Below, in pieces: positions 16,801-25,317 of a stretch of DNA of 64,000 bases. Below the pieces are notes generated by a model. The model was given only the letters and a program-made list of their open reading frames with translations, was not told the origin of the DNA and searched no databases. Made by a program: the position numbers and the translations under genes. Positions within the stretch are counted from its first letter, which is position 1, and each line of letters opens with the position of its first letter. The DNA is from Pseudomonas sp. TCU-HL1 (GTDB lineage: Bacteria; Pseudomonadota; Gammaproteobacteria; Pseudomonadales; Pseudomonadaceae), in the NCBI RefSeq assembly GCF_001708505.1, contig NZ_CP015992.1, positions 3,100,001 to 3,164,000 on the forward strand, given 5' to 3'.

Positions 16801-17887
16801 GGAAAGAGAACCCGCATTCGATGCATTGGCCGAAGGTGTTGGCCAGCGCATCGAACGGCACTTCGACGCACTGCTGGAGGCCCGGGGCTACCGGGCTGAC
16901 GCGGCGCAACGCACAGCCATTGTCCAACTCGGGCAATGGCTGGAGTCGTTTCTGGCCGGAAAGAAAGGCTGGCTGCGTCGACCGCCCGCCGGCCTTTATC
17001 TGTGGGGCGGAGTAGGGCGGGGCAAGAGCTTCGTGATGGACGCCTTCTTCGCGGCGGCGCCGCTTTCGGCGAAACGCCGGGTGCATTTCCATGCCTTCCT
17101 CCAGGAGTTGCAGGAGCGCATGCGCGCGTTTGCCGGCCAGCCCGATCCGCTGGCCCTGGCGGCCAAGGCCCTGGCCGGGGAAACCCGGTTGCTGTGCTTC
17201 GACGAATTCCACGTCCACGACATCGGTGACGCCGTGCTTCTCGGGCGCCTGCTCAAGGTGCTGGTGGAAGAGGGCGTGGGCATGGTCTGCACCTCCAACT
17301 ACGACCCCGACGGGCTCTGCCCCAATCCGCTGTACCGCGAACGCTTCAAACCGGCCATCGCGCTGATCGAAAAGCGCTTCGACGTGCTCAACCTGGACGA
17401 CGGCGAGGACTACCGCCAGCGACGCGGAGAGCTGGAAGCCTGGGGCTGCTATTGCTGGCCGCTGTCGGGCTTCGCCGAGGGCTGGATCGAGCGGCAACTG
17501 GGGCTGACTCCAGCCGCCGAGCGTGACGCGATAGTCGCGATCAATCACCATCCCCTGCGCTTGCGGGCGACGGACGGGCAATGTGCCTGGCTGGATTTCG
17601 ACGAACTGTGCCGACGCCCGCATTCCAGCGCCGACTTCCTCTGGCTGAGCCGGCGCTTCCGGCAACTGGCGATCAGCGGTGTGCCGTGCCTGGGCGAGGA
17701 AGCCATCGATGTGCAGCAGCGCTTCGTCAACCTGATCGACATCGCCTACGACGCCGGCACGTGCCTGCTGCTGGTCAGCGAGGCCAGCCTGGACGACCTG
17801 TGCCGGGGCAAACCTCATATGGACTTCTCCCGTACCCGCAGCCGGTTGCAGCAACTGAAGCCGATGCAGCCAGGCGCGGGGAACTGA
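16790..17887 (+). CDS. AFG1/ZapE-family ATPase (paralogue in pca operon)
   Basis: About 365 aa of a P-loop ATPase of the ZapE/LACE1 (AFG1) family. Walker A is GGVGRGKSF, Walker B is LLCFDEFHVHDIGD, and CTSNYDPDGL is the sensor-1 region of the family. The family is linked to the FtsZ ring in E. coli and to protein turnover in mitochondria. The start is uncertain: TTG 16790 is in frame inside the pcaG 3' end with GAAGGGGA upstream, and other starts are possible. Carriage immediately behind pcaHG is unusual, since the housekeeping zapE sits elsewhere in pseudomonads. Any role in protocatechuate use is speculative. Confidence 0.75.
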   Translation: MTSKEREPAFDALAEGVGQRIERHFDALLEARGYRADAAQRTAIVQLGQWLESFLAGKKGWLRRPPAGLYLWGGVGRGKSFVMDAFFAAAPLSAKRRVHFHAFLQELQERMRAFAGQPDPLALAAKALAGETRLLCFDEFHVHDIGDAVLLGRLLKVLVEEGVGMVCTSNYDPDGLCPNPLYRERFKPAIALIEKRFDVLNLDDGEDYRQRRGELEAWGCYCWPLSGFAEGWIERQLGLTPAAERDAIVAINHHPLRLRATDGQCAWLDFDELCRRPHSSADFLWLSRRFRQLAISGVPCLGEEAIDVQQRFVNLIDIAYDAGTCLLLVSEASLDDLCRGKPHMDFSRTRSRLQQLKPMQPGAGN

Positions 17888-17904
17888 TCGCTGAAGAACC
17901 CTGA

Positions 17905-18834
17905 ATGCTCCAGATACTCGGTATTACCGCGCCCATCTTCATCCTGATCGGCATTGGCTACCTGTCGGCCCGTGGCCGGCTGGTGAGCCCTGAACAGGTG
18001 CTGGGCCTTGGCAAGTTCGTCATCACCTTCGCGCTCCCGGCCCTGGTGATCCGCGCGCTGCTGGAAAAGCCCCTGGACGAAGTGTTCGATGCCACCTACC
18101 TCCTTGCCTACGGCATCGGCTCCCAGGCGGTGTTCTGGGGGGGATTCCTGTTCTCCCGCCTGGTGCGCAAGGACAGCCTCAGCGGCAGCGCCCTGAGTGG
18201 GCTGGGCATGTCGGTGTCCAACAGCGGCTTCATCGGCTATCCCATCGTCGCCATGGTGCTGGGTTCGCCGGCAGCGGTCGCGCTGGCCCTGGGCATGTTG
18301 GTGGAGAACCTGCTGATGATTCCCCTGGCACTGGCCATCGCCGAACTGGGGCGGCAGAACGGCGTGGGCCTGCGTGCGGCCCTGCTGGATACCTTCACGC
18401 GACTGCTGCGCAACCCGGTGATCATTTCCATCAGCGTCGGCCTGGCGTTGGCGCTGCTCGGTGTTCGCCTGCCCAGCGTGCCGGCCAAGGTCGTGGAGAT
18501 GCTGGCCATGGCGTCGGCACCGGTGGCGCTATTCGTCATCGGCGCGAGCCTGGCCGGGCTCCGGGCGGGTGGCCTGGTCAAGGATGTGGCCCAGCTCAGC
18601 ATCGGCAAGCTGCTGCTGCACCCCTTGGCGGTGATGCTCTGCTTCGCGCTGCTGCCGCCGGTGGACCCGGCCCTGCGGGTGGCCGGCGTGCTCTTTGCCT
18701 GCTCACCGATGATGAGCATCTACCCCATCCTCGGCCAGCGCTTCGGCCTGGAAGGCCGCTGCGCGGCGGCGCTGGTGGTCTGCACCGTGCTGGCCTTCGT
18801 CAGCATCAGCGGGTTCATCGGCCTGTTGACCTGA
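17905..18834 (+). CDS. AEC-family (auxin efflux carrier) transporter
   Basis: A 309-aa membrane protein with about ten hydrophobic segments arranged as two halves. It begins MLQILGITAPIFILIGIGYL and contains GMSVSNSGFIGYPI, typical of AEC carriers such as MdcF/YfdV. The family moves organic anions. It lies 17 bp after the ZapE-like gene, so it is probably part of the pcaHG transcript; transport of a carboxylate linked to aromatic metabolism is plausible but unproven. Confidence 0.8.
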   Translation: MLQILGITAPIFILIGIGYLSARGRLVSPEQVLGLGKFVITFALPALVIRALLEKPLDEVFDATYLLAYGIGSQAVFWGGFLFSRLVRKDSLSGSALSGLGMSVSNSGFIGYPIVAMVLGSPAAVALALGMLVENLLMIPLALAIAELGRQNGVGLRAALLDTFTRLLRNPVIISISVGLALALLGVRLPSVPAKVVEMLAMASAPVALFVIGASLAGLRAGGLVKDVAQLSIGKLLLHPLAVMLCFALLPPVDPALRVAGVLFACSPMMSIYPILGQRFGLEGRCAAALVVCTVLAFVSISGFIGLLT

Positions 18835-19029
18835 AGGCGTGCCCGCTGCCCATTCATCGAAATGCCAGCCCCGAACGCGCGGATAGCGCGCCGGGGTGTG
18901 GCGTCTGCGTGGGGGAAGTGCGGCTTTGCCTCATGAGCGAAGCCGTTGCCGGACGCCGAGGTACCTGATCAAACCGGGGCGCTGGTTGGCGGGGGCAAAA
19001 GTAAGAGTCAAGGGCGTCAGGGTCAATTG

Positions 19030-19057
19030 CGATTATCGAACTTTGGTTCGATAATCG
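19030..19057. promoter_or_regulatory. PcaR operator at its own promoter
   Basis: CGATTATCGAAC-tttg-GTTCGATAATCG is a perfect 12-bp inverted repeat about 42 bp before pcaR. It contains the core GTTCGATAATCG of the known PcaR recognition sequence (GTTCGATAATCGCAC) of P. putida, which sits at the -10 region of PcaR-regulated genes. Autoregulation is inferred. Confidence 0.8.
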
Positions 19058-19098
19058 GCCGCACTTGCCGTGACTGCGATCCACCAAGGACAACAACA

Positions 19099-19941
19099 AT
19101 GACCGAAGAACTGCGCACTCCACTGCCGCCCCTGGCCCCGCCGATCATTGCCTCTCCGGCCAAGCGCATCGAAGCCTTCACCGGCGATCCCAATTTCATG
19201 ACCTCCCTGGCCCGTGGCCTGGCGGTGATCCACGCCTTCCAGGAGCGCAAGCGTCACCTGACCATCGCGCAGATCAGCCACCGCACCGAGATTCCCCGTG
19301 CCGCCGTGCGCCGCTGCTTGCACACGCTGATGAAGCTGGGCTACGTCACCACCGATGGCCGCACTTACTCGCTGCTGCCCAAGGTGCTGACCCTGGGCCA
19401 TGCCTACCTGTCCTCCACGCCACTGGCGGTCACCGCCCAGCCAATCCTCGACCGTTTGAGCGACCAGCTCCACGAGGCCTGCTCGATGGCCACACTGGAG
19501 GGCGACGAAATCCTTTACATCGCCCGCTCCGCAACGCCCAACCGGCTGATCTCGGTGGATCTCAGCGTGGGTAGCCGGCTGCCCGCCTATTGCACCTCCA
19601 TGGGCCGCATTCTCCTGGCGGCGCTGGATGACGCCGCCCTCGACGACTACCTCGAACACGCCGACCTGCAGGTGAAGACCAGCCGCACCGTGCACACGGT
19701 GGATGGCTTGCGCGCGAGCATCGCGGAAATCCGCCGGCAGGGCTGGGTGATCATCGACCAGGAACTGGAAATGGGCCTGCGCTCGGTAGCGGTGCCGGTG
19801 CGCGATTCCGCCGGCCAGGTGCTGGCCGCACTGAACGTAGGTACCCATGTCGGCCGCGTCAGCCGCCAGGAACTGGAAACCCGCTTCCTCCCGGCGTTGC
19901 TGGAGGCGAGCAAGGATTTGAGTACGCGGTTGTTCCATTGA
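19099..19941 (+). CDS. pcaR: IclR-family regulator of beta-ketoadipate genes
   Basis: A 280-aa IclR-family protein: N-terminal winged helix (about 45-105, with TIAQISHRTEIPRAAVRRCL) and C-terminal effector domain for beta-ketoadipate (about 120-275, including YCTSMGRILLAAL and VPVRDSAGQVLAALNV). PcaR activates pcaIJ, pcaF, pcaBDC and controls pcaK in P. putida. The start follows an AACAACAATG sequence, a likely Crc/Hfq target. PcaR-type boxes occur at its own promoter and upstream of pcaK. The pca genes it would normally activate, other than pcaK, are not in this window. Confidence 0.93.
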   Translation: MTEELRTPLPPLAPPIIASPAKRIEAFTGDPNFMTSLARGLAVIHAFQERKRHLTIAQISHRTEIPRAAVRRCLHTLMKLGYVTTDGRTYSLLPKVLTLGHAYLSSTPLAVTAQPILDRLSDQLHEACSMATLEGDEILYIARSATPNRLISVDLSVGSRLPAYCTSMGRILLAALDDAALDDYLEHADLQVKTSRTVHTVDGLRASIAEIRRQGWVIIDQELEMGLRSVAVPVRDSAGQVLAALNVGTHVGRVSRQELETRFLPALLEASKDLSTRLFH

Positions 19942-19989
19942 GTGGTGCGGCGATTTCAACTGTAGGGCTGTTATGGGAGCGAATTCATT

Positions 19990-20236
19990 TGAACTTGGGA
20001 AACCACGTCCTGCGGACGTGGTCATGAGTCAGCGAACCAGCAGGCTGCTGCTGGTCCCGTAGGGTGCGCCGCGCGCACCGGGAGACAGACCCGGAGTCGC
20101 CACCATCGCCGCGGTGCGCATGGCGCACCCTACTGCTGGGCACGGTGGTGCAGATCAGCCGAGTGCTGCGTGTGAGGATGGCCCTCTTACTAGGGGGCAA
20201 ACACAAGTCCATGCTCTACGAACGTGGATGTTTACT
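19990..20236 (+). repeat. REP-inserted hairpin-ended element, copy 2
   Basis: A 247-bp element starting TGAACTTGGGAAA and ending GTGGATGTTTACT. The end hairpins are CCACGTCCTGCGGACGTGG (left) and an imperfect CCATGCTCTACGAACGTGG (right); the interior has the GTAGGGTGCGC inverted pair. It splits a REP between GCGAATTCATT and CGCGA. A second REP half, TTCGCGAATGAATTCGCTCC, follows at about 20285. Confidence 0.85.
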
Positions 20237-20337
20237 CGCGATACAGGCCGAAGGCCTGAGACTCATGCACCGCTGAACGGTTTTTCGCGAATGAATTCGC
20301 TCCTACAAGGTGTGCCATTCATCATTCGAGGCAAAGC

Positions 20338-20371
20338 GTTCGACTATCGAACGCTTTGCCGATTATCGAAT
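20338..20371. promoter_or_regulatory. PcaR-type boxes upstream of pcaK
   Basis: GTTCGACTATCGAAC (20338-20352) is followed by CGATTATCGAAT (20360-20371), both close to the PcaR core. They lie about 200 bp before the pcaK start. An A-rich AATAAAAACAATGAG leader, which also contains a possible nine-codon mini-ORF, lies in between at 20430. PcaR control of pcaK is inferred by motif. Confidence 0.7.
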
Positions 20372-20570
20372 TGAACCGCTGATCGTCTCTTCGTAAGGTC
20401 TGCACAGCCGCGCACCAGCCAGCGCGGCCAATAAAAACAATGAGCGTGCGCGCCGGTTGTCGCCTGTGATGCCAGATGCGCCCTCATTCCTGTCCAGTCC
20501 GAGTCTTCCCCGTCAGAGGCCGCAGAGAACGGCCCGCATGCGGAGGAGGGCCCATTGCAGGAATCCTTGC

Positions 20571-21920
20571 ATGACCAGCCCAGCCCACGTGCCCTCTACC
20601 GGCACACTCGATGTTCAATCCTTCATCAACGCCCAGCCGCTATCCGCCCATCAATGGCGAATCGTGCTGCTGTGTTTCCTCATCGTTTTCCTCGACGGCC
20701 TGGATACCGCCGCAATGGGCTTCATCGCCCCGGCGCTGACCCAGGACTGGGGCATCGACCGCGCCAGCCTTGGTCCGGTGATGAGCGCCGCGCTGATCGG
20801 CATGGTGTTTGGGGCCCTTGGCTCCGGCCCCATGGCCGACCGCTTCGGGCGCAAGGTGGTGCTGGTCACGGCAGTGTTCCTGTTCGGGCTGTTCAGCCTG
20901 ATTTCCGCCTTCAGCGCTAACCTCGAACAACTGCTGGTCCTGCGCTTCCTGACTGGCCTCGGGCTTGGCGCGGCCATGCCGAACGCCACCACGCTGCTCT
21001 CGGAGTACACCCCGGAGCGCCTCAAGTCGCTGCTGGTGACCAGCATGTTCTGCGGCTTCAACCTCGGCATGGCGTCCGGCGGCTTCGTCTCCGCGTCGAT
21101 GATCCCGGCCTACGGCTGGCACAGCCTGCTGCTGCTCGGCGGCATCCTGCCGCTGATCCTGGCCGTGGTGCTGCTGGTATGGTTGCCGGAGTCGGCGCGC
21201 TTCCTGGTGGTGCGCAACAAGGGCGATGACAAGGTGCGCAAGGTGCTCGCGCCCATTGCGCCCGGCGAGGTCGCCCTGGCCCGCGGGTTCAGCGTGCCGG
21301 AGCAGAAAACCGTACAGAGCCGCAACGTTTTCAAGGTGATTTTCTCCGGTACCTACAGCGCCGGCACCCTGTTGCTCTGGCTCACCTATTTCATGGGCCT
21401 GGTGATCGTCTACCTGCTCACCAGCTGGCTGCCCACGCTGATGCGCGACAGCGGCGCGAGCATGGAACAGGCCGCCTTCATCGGTGCGTTGTTCCAGTTC
21501 GGTGGCGTGCTCAGCGCCGTGGGCGTGGGCTGGGCCATGGACCGATTCAACCCGCACAAGGTCATCGGCGTGTTCTACCTGATGGCCGGTGTCTTCGCTT
21601 ATTTCGTCGGTCAAAGCCTGGGTGAAGTGACCCTGCTGGCCACCCTGGTCCTGCTGGCGGGCATGTGCGTCAACGGCGCACAATCGGCCATGCCGTCTCT
21701 GGCGGCGCGCTTCTACCCGACCCAGGGCCGTGCCACCGGTGTGTCCTGGATGCTCGGCATCGGCCGCTTCGGCGCCATTCTCGGTGCCTGGATCGGCGCG
21801 ACCCTGCTGGGCCTGGGCTGGAACTTCGAACACGTGCTGACGGCGCTGGTGGTGCCCGCCGCCATCGCCACCACTGCGGTGGTGATAAAGGGGCTAGTGA
21901 GCCACGCCGACGCCACCTGA
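20571..21920 (+). CDS. pcaK: 4-hydroxybenzoate/protocatechuate MFS transporter
   Basis: A 449-aa, 12-segment transporter of the AAHS family. It has the conserved FLDGLDTAAMGFIAPAL motif in helix 1, with Asp residues essential in P. putida PcaK, and GPMADRFGRKVVL between helices 2 and 3. Most of the protein is nearly identical to P. putida PcaK, ending GLVSHADAT. It imports 4-hydroxybenzoate and protocatechuate by proton symport and contributes to chemotaxis toward aromatics. ATG 20571 has AGGA at a suitable distance. The upstream PcaR boxes suggest shared control. Confidence 0.95.
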   Translation: MTSPAHVPSTGTLDVQSFINAQPLSAHQWRIVLLCFLIVFLDGLDTAAMGFIAPALTQDWGIDRASLGPVMSAALIGMVFGALGSGPMADRFGRKVVLVTAVFLFGLFSLISAFSANLEQLLVLRFLTGLGLGAAMPNATTLLSEYTPERLKSLLVTSMFCGFNLGMASGGFVSASMIPAYGWHSLLLLGGILPLILAVVLLVWLPESARFLVVRNKGDDKVRKVLAPIAPGEVALARGFSVPEQKTVQSRNVFKVIFSGTYSAGTLLLWLTYFMGLVIVYLLTSWLPTLMRDSGASMEQAAFIGALFQFGGVLSAVGVGWAMDRFNPHKVIGVFYLMAGVFAYFVGQSLGEVTLLATLVLLAGMCVNGAQSAMPSLAARFYPTQGRATGVSWMLGIGRFGAILGAWIGATLLGLGWNFEHVLTALVVPAAIATTAVVIKGLVSHADAT

Positions 21921-22067
21921 TGGGACGCCGACGGTGGATTCGTAACCGTTTATCTCGACTTGAGGCGCGTAGGAAAAGGCTCACATAGAATCGCGTAATA
22001 ATGATCGCGGGCGCTTGCCAACCGGCATGACGCCCGCGACATACAACAACGACAAGAGTGCCTGTGG

Positions 22068-23027
22068 ATGGATAGTCGCCTGCTGAGTGAACGCAGTAGG
22101 GTGTTCGAGCGTGCGGACCCCTACGCCGTATCCGGATATGTGAACCAGCATGTCGGGTCACACTGCATCCGGCTGCCTGCCGCAGGCCATCCCGAAGCCA
22201 GCCTCAACCACCGCAAGTTCGCCAGCCTCGACCTCTGCCGCATCAGTTACGGCGGTGCCGTGCGTGTTACCTCGCCGGCGCTGGAAACCATCTACCACCT
22301 GCAGATCCTCCTTAGCGGCCATTGCCTGTGGCGCGGCCACAAGCAGGAGCACTACCTGGCGCCGGGCGAGTTGCTGTTGATCAACCCCGATGACCCGGTG
22401 GACCTGACCTACTCGGACGACTGCGAGAAGTTCATCCTGAAAATGCCGACCACGCTGCTGGAAAGCATCTGTGACGAGCAGCGCTGGCACCGTCCCAGCC
22501 TGGGCGTGCGTTTCCTGCAGAACAACTACCGGCTCGATGAGCTGGAAGGCTTCGTCAACCTGCTGGCGATGGTCTGCCAGGAAGCCGAGGCCAGTGACGC
22601 GCTGCCGAGGGTGCAGGAGCATTACGCGCAGATCGTCGCGAGCAAGATGCTCAGCCTGATGAAGACCAACGTCAGCCGCGAGAGCCTGGGCTGCCAGGAG
22701 GCGTCCTTCGACCGCATCCTGGCCTACATCGAGCACAACCTGAAGCAGGACATCAGCAGCGAATTCCTCGCCCGCCAGGCCAGCATGAGCCTGCGCTCCC
22801 TCTACGCGCTGTTCGAGCGCCACCTGGGCACCACGCCCAAGCACTACATCCGCCAGAAAAAGCTGGAACGCATCCGCGCCTGCCTCGCCGACCCCAGCTG
22901 CAACGTGCGCAACGTCACCGAGTTGGCGCTGGACTACGGTTTCCTGCACCTGGGCCGCTTCTCCGAAAGCTACAAGAGCCTGTTCGGCGAATTGCCTTCG
23001 GACACCTTGAAGCGGCGCGGTTTGTAG
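22068..23027 (+). CDS. benR: AraC/XylS-type benzoate activator
   Basis: A 319-aa XylS-family regulator: N-terminal effector and dimerisation domain (1-210, with LDLCRISYGG and LAPGELLLINPDDPVDLTYS) and C-terminal double helix-turn-helix (215-319, ending FGELPSDTLKRRGL). It is almost colinear with P. putida BenR, which activates benABCD with benzoate. The ATG 22068 is preceded by an ACAACGACAAGAG leader of the A-rich type bound by Hfq/Crc. Direct-repeat XylS-type boxes stand before benA. Confidence 0.95.
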   Translation: MDSRLLSERSRVFERADPYAVSGYVNQHVGSHCIRLPAAGHPEASLNHRKFASLDLCRISYGGAVRVTSPALETIYHLQILLSGHCLWRGHKQEHYLAPGELLLINPDDPVDLTYSDDCEKFILKMPTTLLESICDEQRWHRPSLGVRFLQNNYRLDELEGFVNLLAMVCQEAEASDALPRVQEHYAQIVASKMLSLMKTNVSRESLGCQEASFDRILAYIEHNLKQDISSEFLARQASMSLRSLYALFERHLGTTPKHYIRQKKLERIRACLADPSCNVRNVTELALDYGFLHLGRFSESYKSLFGELPSDTLKRRGL

Positions 23028-23067
23028 CCGCGCATCTGCAGCGCTTCCTTGTGGGAGTGAATTCATT

Positions 23068-23313
23068 TGAACTTGGGAAACCACGTCCTGCGTACGTGGT
23101 CATGAGTCAGCGAACCAGCAGGCTGCTGCTGGTCCCGTAGGGTGCGCCGCGCGCACCGTGAGACAGACTCGGAGTCGCCACCATCGCCGCGGTGCGCATG
23201 GCACACCCTACTGCTGGGCACGGTGGCGGAGATCAGCCGGGTGCTGCGTGTGAGGATGGCCCCCTTATAGGGGGCAAACACAAGTCCACGTTCTACGAAC
23301 GTGGATGTTTACT
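23068..23313 (+). repeat. REP-inserted hairpin-ended element, copy 3
   Basis: A 246-bp copy of the element, between benR and the benA promoter. It begins TGAACTTGGGAAA after GTGAATTCATT and ends GTGGATGTTTACT before CGCGA. The left hairpin reads CCACGTCCTGCGTACGTGG and the right CCACGTTCTACGAACGTGG. It separates benR from its target operon by about 250 bp. Confidence 0.85.
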
Positions 23314-23364
23314 CGCGATCTGGGGTCTCCCCCTGACAGAATCTGCTGACATCCACCACCGCCC

Positions 23365-23400
23365 TGCACAAAACGGATAGTGGTCTGCAAAAAGCGGATA
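23365..23400 (+). promoter_or_regulatory. Two BenR/XylS-type direct repeats upstream of benA
   Basis: TGCACAAAACGGATA (23365-23379) and TGCAAAAAGCGGATA (23386-23400) both fit the XylS/BenR box TGCA-N6-GGNTA and are spaced 21 bp start to start, two helical turns, as in the Pm promoter. They lie 64-99 bp before the benA ATG and define the BenR-activated promoter. Confidence 0.9.
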
Positions 23401-23438
23401 TTGCCGTTTCCCCCGTATCCCTAACCTGACCTGGCCTG

Positions 23439-23446
23439 AACAATAA
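23439..23446 (+). promoter_or_regulatory. Hfq/Crc CA motif in the benA leader
   Basis: AACAATAA fits the AAnAAnAA catabolite-activity motif exactly and is placed directly before the GGAGG ribosome site of benA. Translational repression by Hfq-Crc on preferred carbon sources is inferred. Confidence 0.65.
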
Positions 23447-23463
23447 CAACGGAGGCCCTGGCC

Positions 23464-24822
23464 ATGTCCCTGGGATTCGATTTTCTGAATTCGCTGCTTG
23501 ATGAAGACAAGGAGAAGGGCATCTACCGCTGCAAGCGGGAGATGTTCACTGACCCGCGTCTGTTCGAACTGGAGATGAAGCACATCTTCGAAGGTAACTG
23601 GATCTATCTCGCCCACGAGAGCCAGATTCCCGAGAAGAACGACTACCTCACCCTCAACATGGGGCGCCAGCCGATCTTCATCGCGCGCAACAAGGACGGT
23701 GAGCTCAATGCCTTCCTCAATGCCTGCAGCCATCGCGGTGCGCAGCTCTGCCGCCACAAGAGCGGTAACCGCTCATCCTATACCTGCCCGTTCCACGGCT
23801 GGACCTTCAACAACTCCGGCAAGCTGCTGAAGGTGAAGGACCCGGCCGAAGCCGGCTATCCGTCCAGCTTCAACTGCGAAGGCTCCCACGACCTGACGAA
23901 AGTGGCGCGCTTCGAGTCCTATCGCGGCTTCCTCTTCGGCAGCCTGAACGCCGATGTGAAGCCCCTGATCGAGCATCTGGGCGAGTCCGCCAAGATCATC
24001 GACATGATCGTCGACCAGTCTCCCGAGGGCCTGGAAGTCCTGCGCGGTTCCTCCAGCTACATCTACGAGGGCAACTGGAAGCTGACCGCCGAGAACGGCG
24101 CCGACGGCTACCACGTGAGCTCCGTGCACTGGAACTACGCCGCCACCCAGAACCAGCGCAAGCAGCGCGAGGCGGGTGAAGAGATCAAGACCATGAGCGC
24201 CGGCAGCTGGGCCAAGAACGGCGGCGGTTTCTACTCCTTCGACCACGGCCACCTGCTGTTGTGGACCCGCTGGGCCAACCCGGAAGACCGCCCGCTCTAC
24301 GAGCGCCGCGACGAACTGGCCCGTGACTTCGGCCAGGCCCGCGCTGACTGGATGATCCAGAACTCGCGCAACCTCTGCCTGTACCCGAACGTCTACCTGA
24401 TGGATCAGTTCAGCTCGCAGATCCGCATCGCCCGGCCGATCTCCGTCAACCAGACCGAAATCACCATCTACTGCATCGCGCCCAAGGGCGAGAGTGCGGA
24501 CGCCCGCGCCAAGCGCATCCGCCAGTACGAAGACTTCTTCAACGTCAGCGGCATGGCCACCCCGGATGACCTGGAAGAGTTCCGCTCCTGCCAGCTGGGT
24601 TACCAGGGCAACCGTGGCTGGAACGACATGTCCCGTGGTGCCGAACACTGGGTCGAAGGCGCCGACGCGGCCGCCCAGGAAATCGATCTGCACCCGCTGC
24701 TCTCCGGCGTGCGCACCGAAGACGAAGGCCTGTTCGTGCTGCAGCACAAGTACTGGCAGGAAACCATGCTCAAGGCCGCCGAGGCCGAGCAGCAACTGAT
24801 CCCCGTGGAGGCCGTGCAATGA
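23464..24822 (+). CDS. benA: Benzoate 1,2-dioxygenase large (alpha) subunit
   Basis: A 452-aa ring-hydroxylating oxygenase. The Rieske [2Fe-2S] ligands are in CSHRGAQLCRHKSG and CPFHGWTF (about residues 92-118), and the mononuclear Fe site is in ENGADGYHVSSVHWNY. It converts benzoate to the cis-1,2-dihydrodiol carboxylate together with BenB and the reductase BenC. The stop overlaps the benB start (ATGA). It is preceded by BenR boxes, an Hfq/Crc-type motif and a GGAGG ribosome site. Confidence 0.97.
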   Translation: MSLGFDFLNSLLDEDKEKGIYRCKREMFTDPRLFELEMKHIFEGNWIYLAHESQIPEKNDYLTLNMGRQPIFIARNKDGELNAFLNACSHRGAQLCRHKSGNRSSYTCPFHGWTFNNSGKLLKVKDPAEAGYPSSFNCEGSHDLTKVARFESYRGFLFGSLNADVKPLIEHLGESAKIIDMIVDQSPEGLEVLRGSSSYIYEGNWKLTAENGADGYHVSSVHWNYAATQNQRKQREAGEEIKTMSAGSWAKNGGGFYSFDHGHLLLWTRWANPEDRPLYERRDELARDFGQARADWMIQNSRNLCLYPNVYLMDQFSSQIRIARPISVNQTEITIYCIAPKGESADARAKRIRQYEDFFNVSGMATPDDLEEFRSCQLGYQGNRGWNDMSRGAEHWVEGADAAAQEIDLHPLLSGVRTEDEGLFVLQHKYWQETMLKAAEAEQQLIPVEAVQ

Positions 24823-25307
24823 GCATCTCTTACGACGCCGTGCGCGACTTCCTCTACCGCGAAGCGCGCTACCTGGACGACAAGGACTGGGACAACTGGC
24901 TGGAGCTGTATGCCAGCGACGCCAGCTTCTGGATGCCGTCCTGGGACGACCGCGATGAGCTGACCACCGATCCGCAGACCGAAATCTCGCTGATCTGGTA
25001 CGGCAACCGTGGCGGCCTGGAAGACCGCGTCTTCCGCATCAAGACCGACCGCTCCAGCGCGACCATGCCGGACACCCGAACCTCCCACAACATCAGCAAC
25101 ATCGAGATCCTCGAAGTGGCCGACGGGCAGTGCAAGGTGCGCTTCAACTGGCACACCCTGAGCTTCCGCTACAAGACCGTGGACAGCTACTTCGGCACCA
25201 GCTTCTACACCCTCGACGTGCGTGGCGAGAGCCCGCTGATCAAGGCGAAGAAGGTCGTTCTCAAGAATGACTACGTTCGCCAGGTCATCGACATCTATCA
25301 CATTTGA
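24819..25307 (+). CDS. benB: Benzoate 1,2-dioxygenase small (beta) subunit
   Basis: A 162-aa beta subunit of the NTF2-like fold family, with the typical LYREARYLDDKDWDNWLELY start and an end in YVRQVIDIYHI. It has a structural role in the alpha3-beta3 oxygenase. Its start overlaps the benA stop by 4 nt, and benC follows after 10 bp. Confidence 0.96.
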   Translation: MSISYDAVRDFLYREARYLDDKDWDNWLELYASDASFWMPSWDDRDELTTDPQTEISLIWYGNRGGLEDRVFRIKTDRSSATMPDTRTSHNISNIEILEVADGQCKVRFNWHTLSFRYKTVDSYFGTSFYTLDVRGESPLIKAKKVVLKNDYVRQVIDIYHI

Positions 25308-25317
25308 GGGCGCGGTC

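Noticed and set aside
19990..20236. Short frames inside the ~247-bp repeats that look like conserved small proteins
   Set aside because: The same peptides appear in each copy only because the DNA repeats; there are no ribosome sites and both strands are open by chance.
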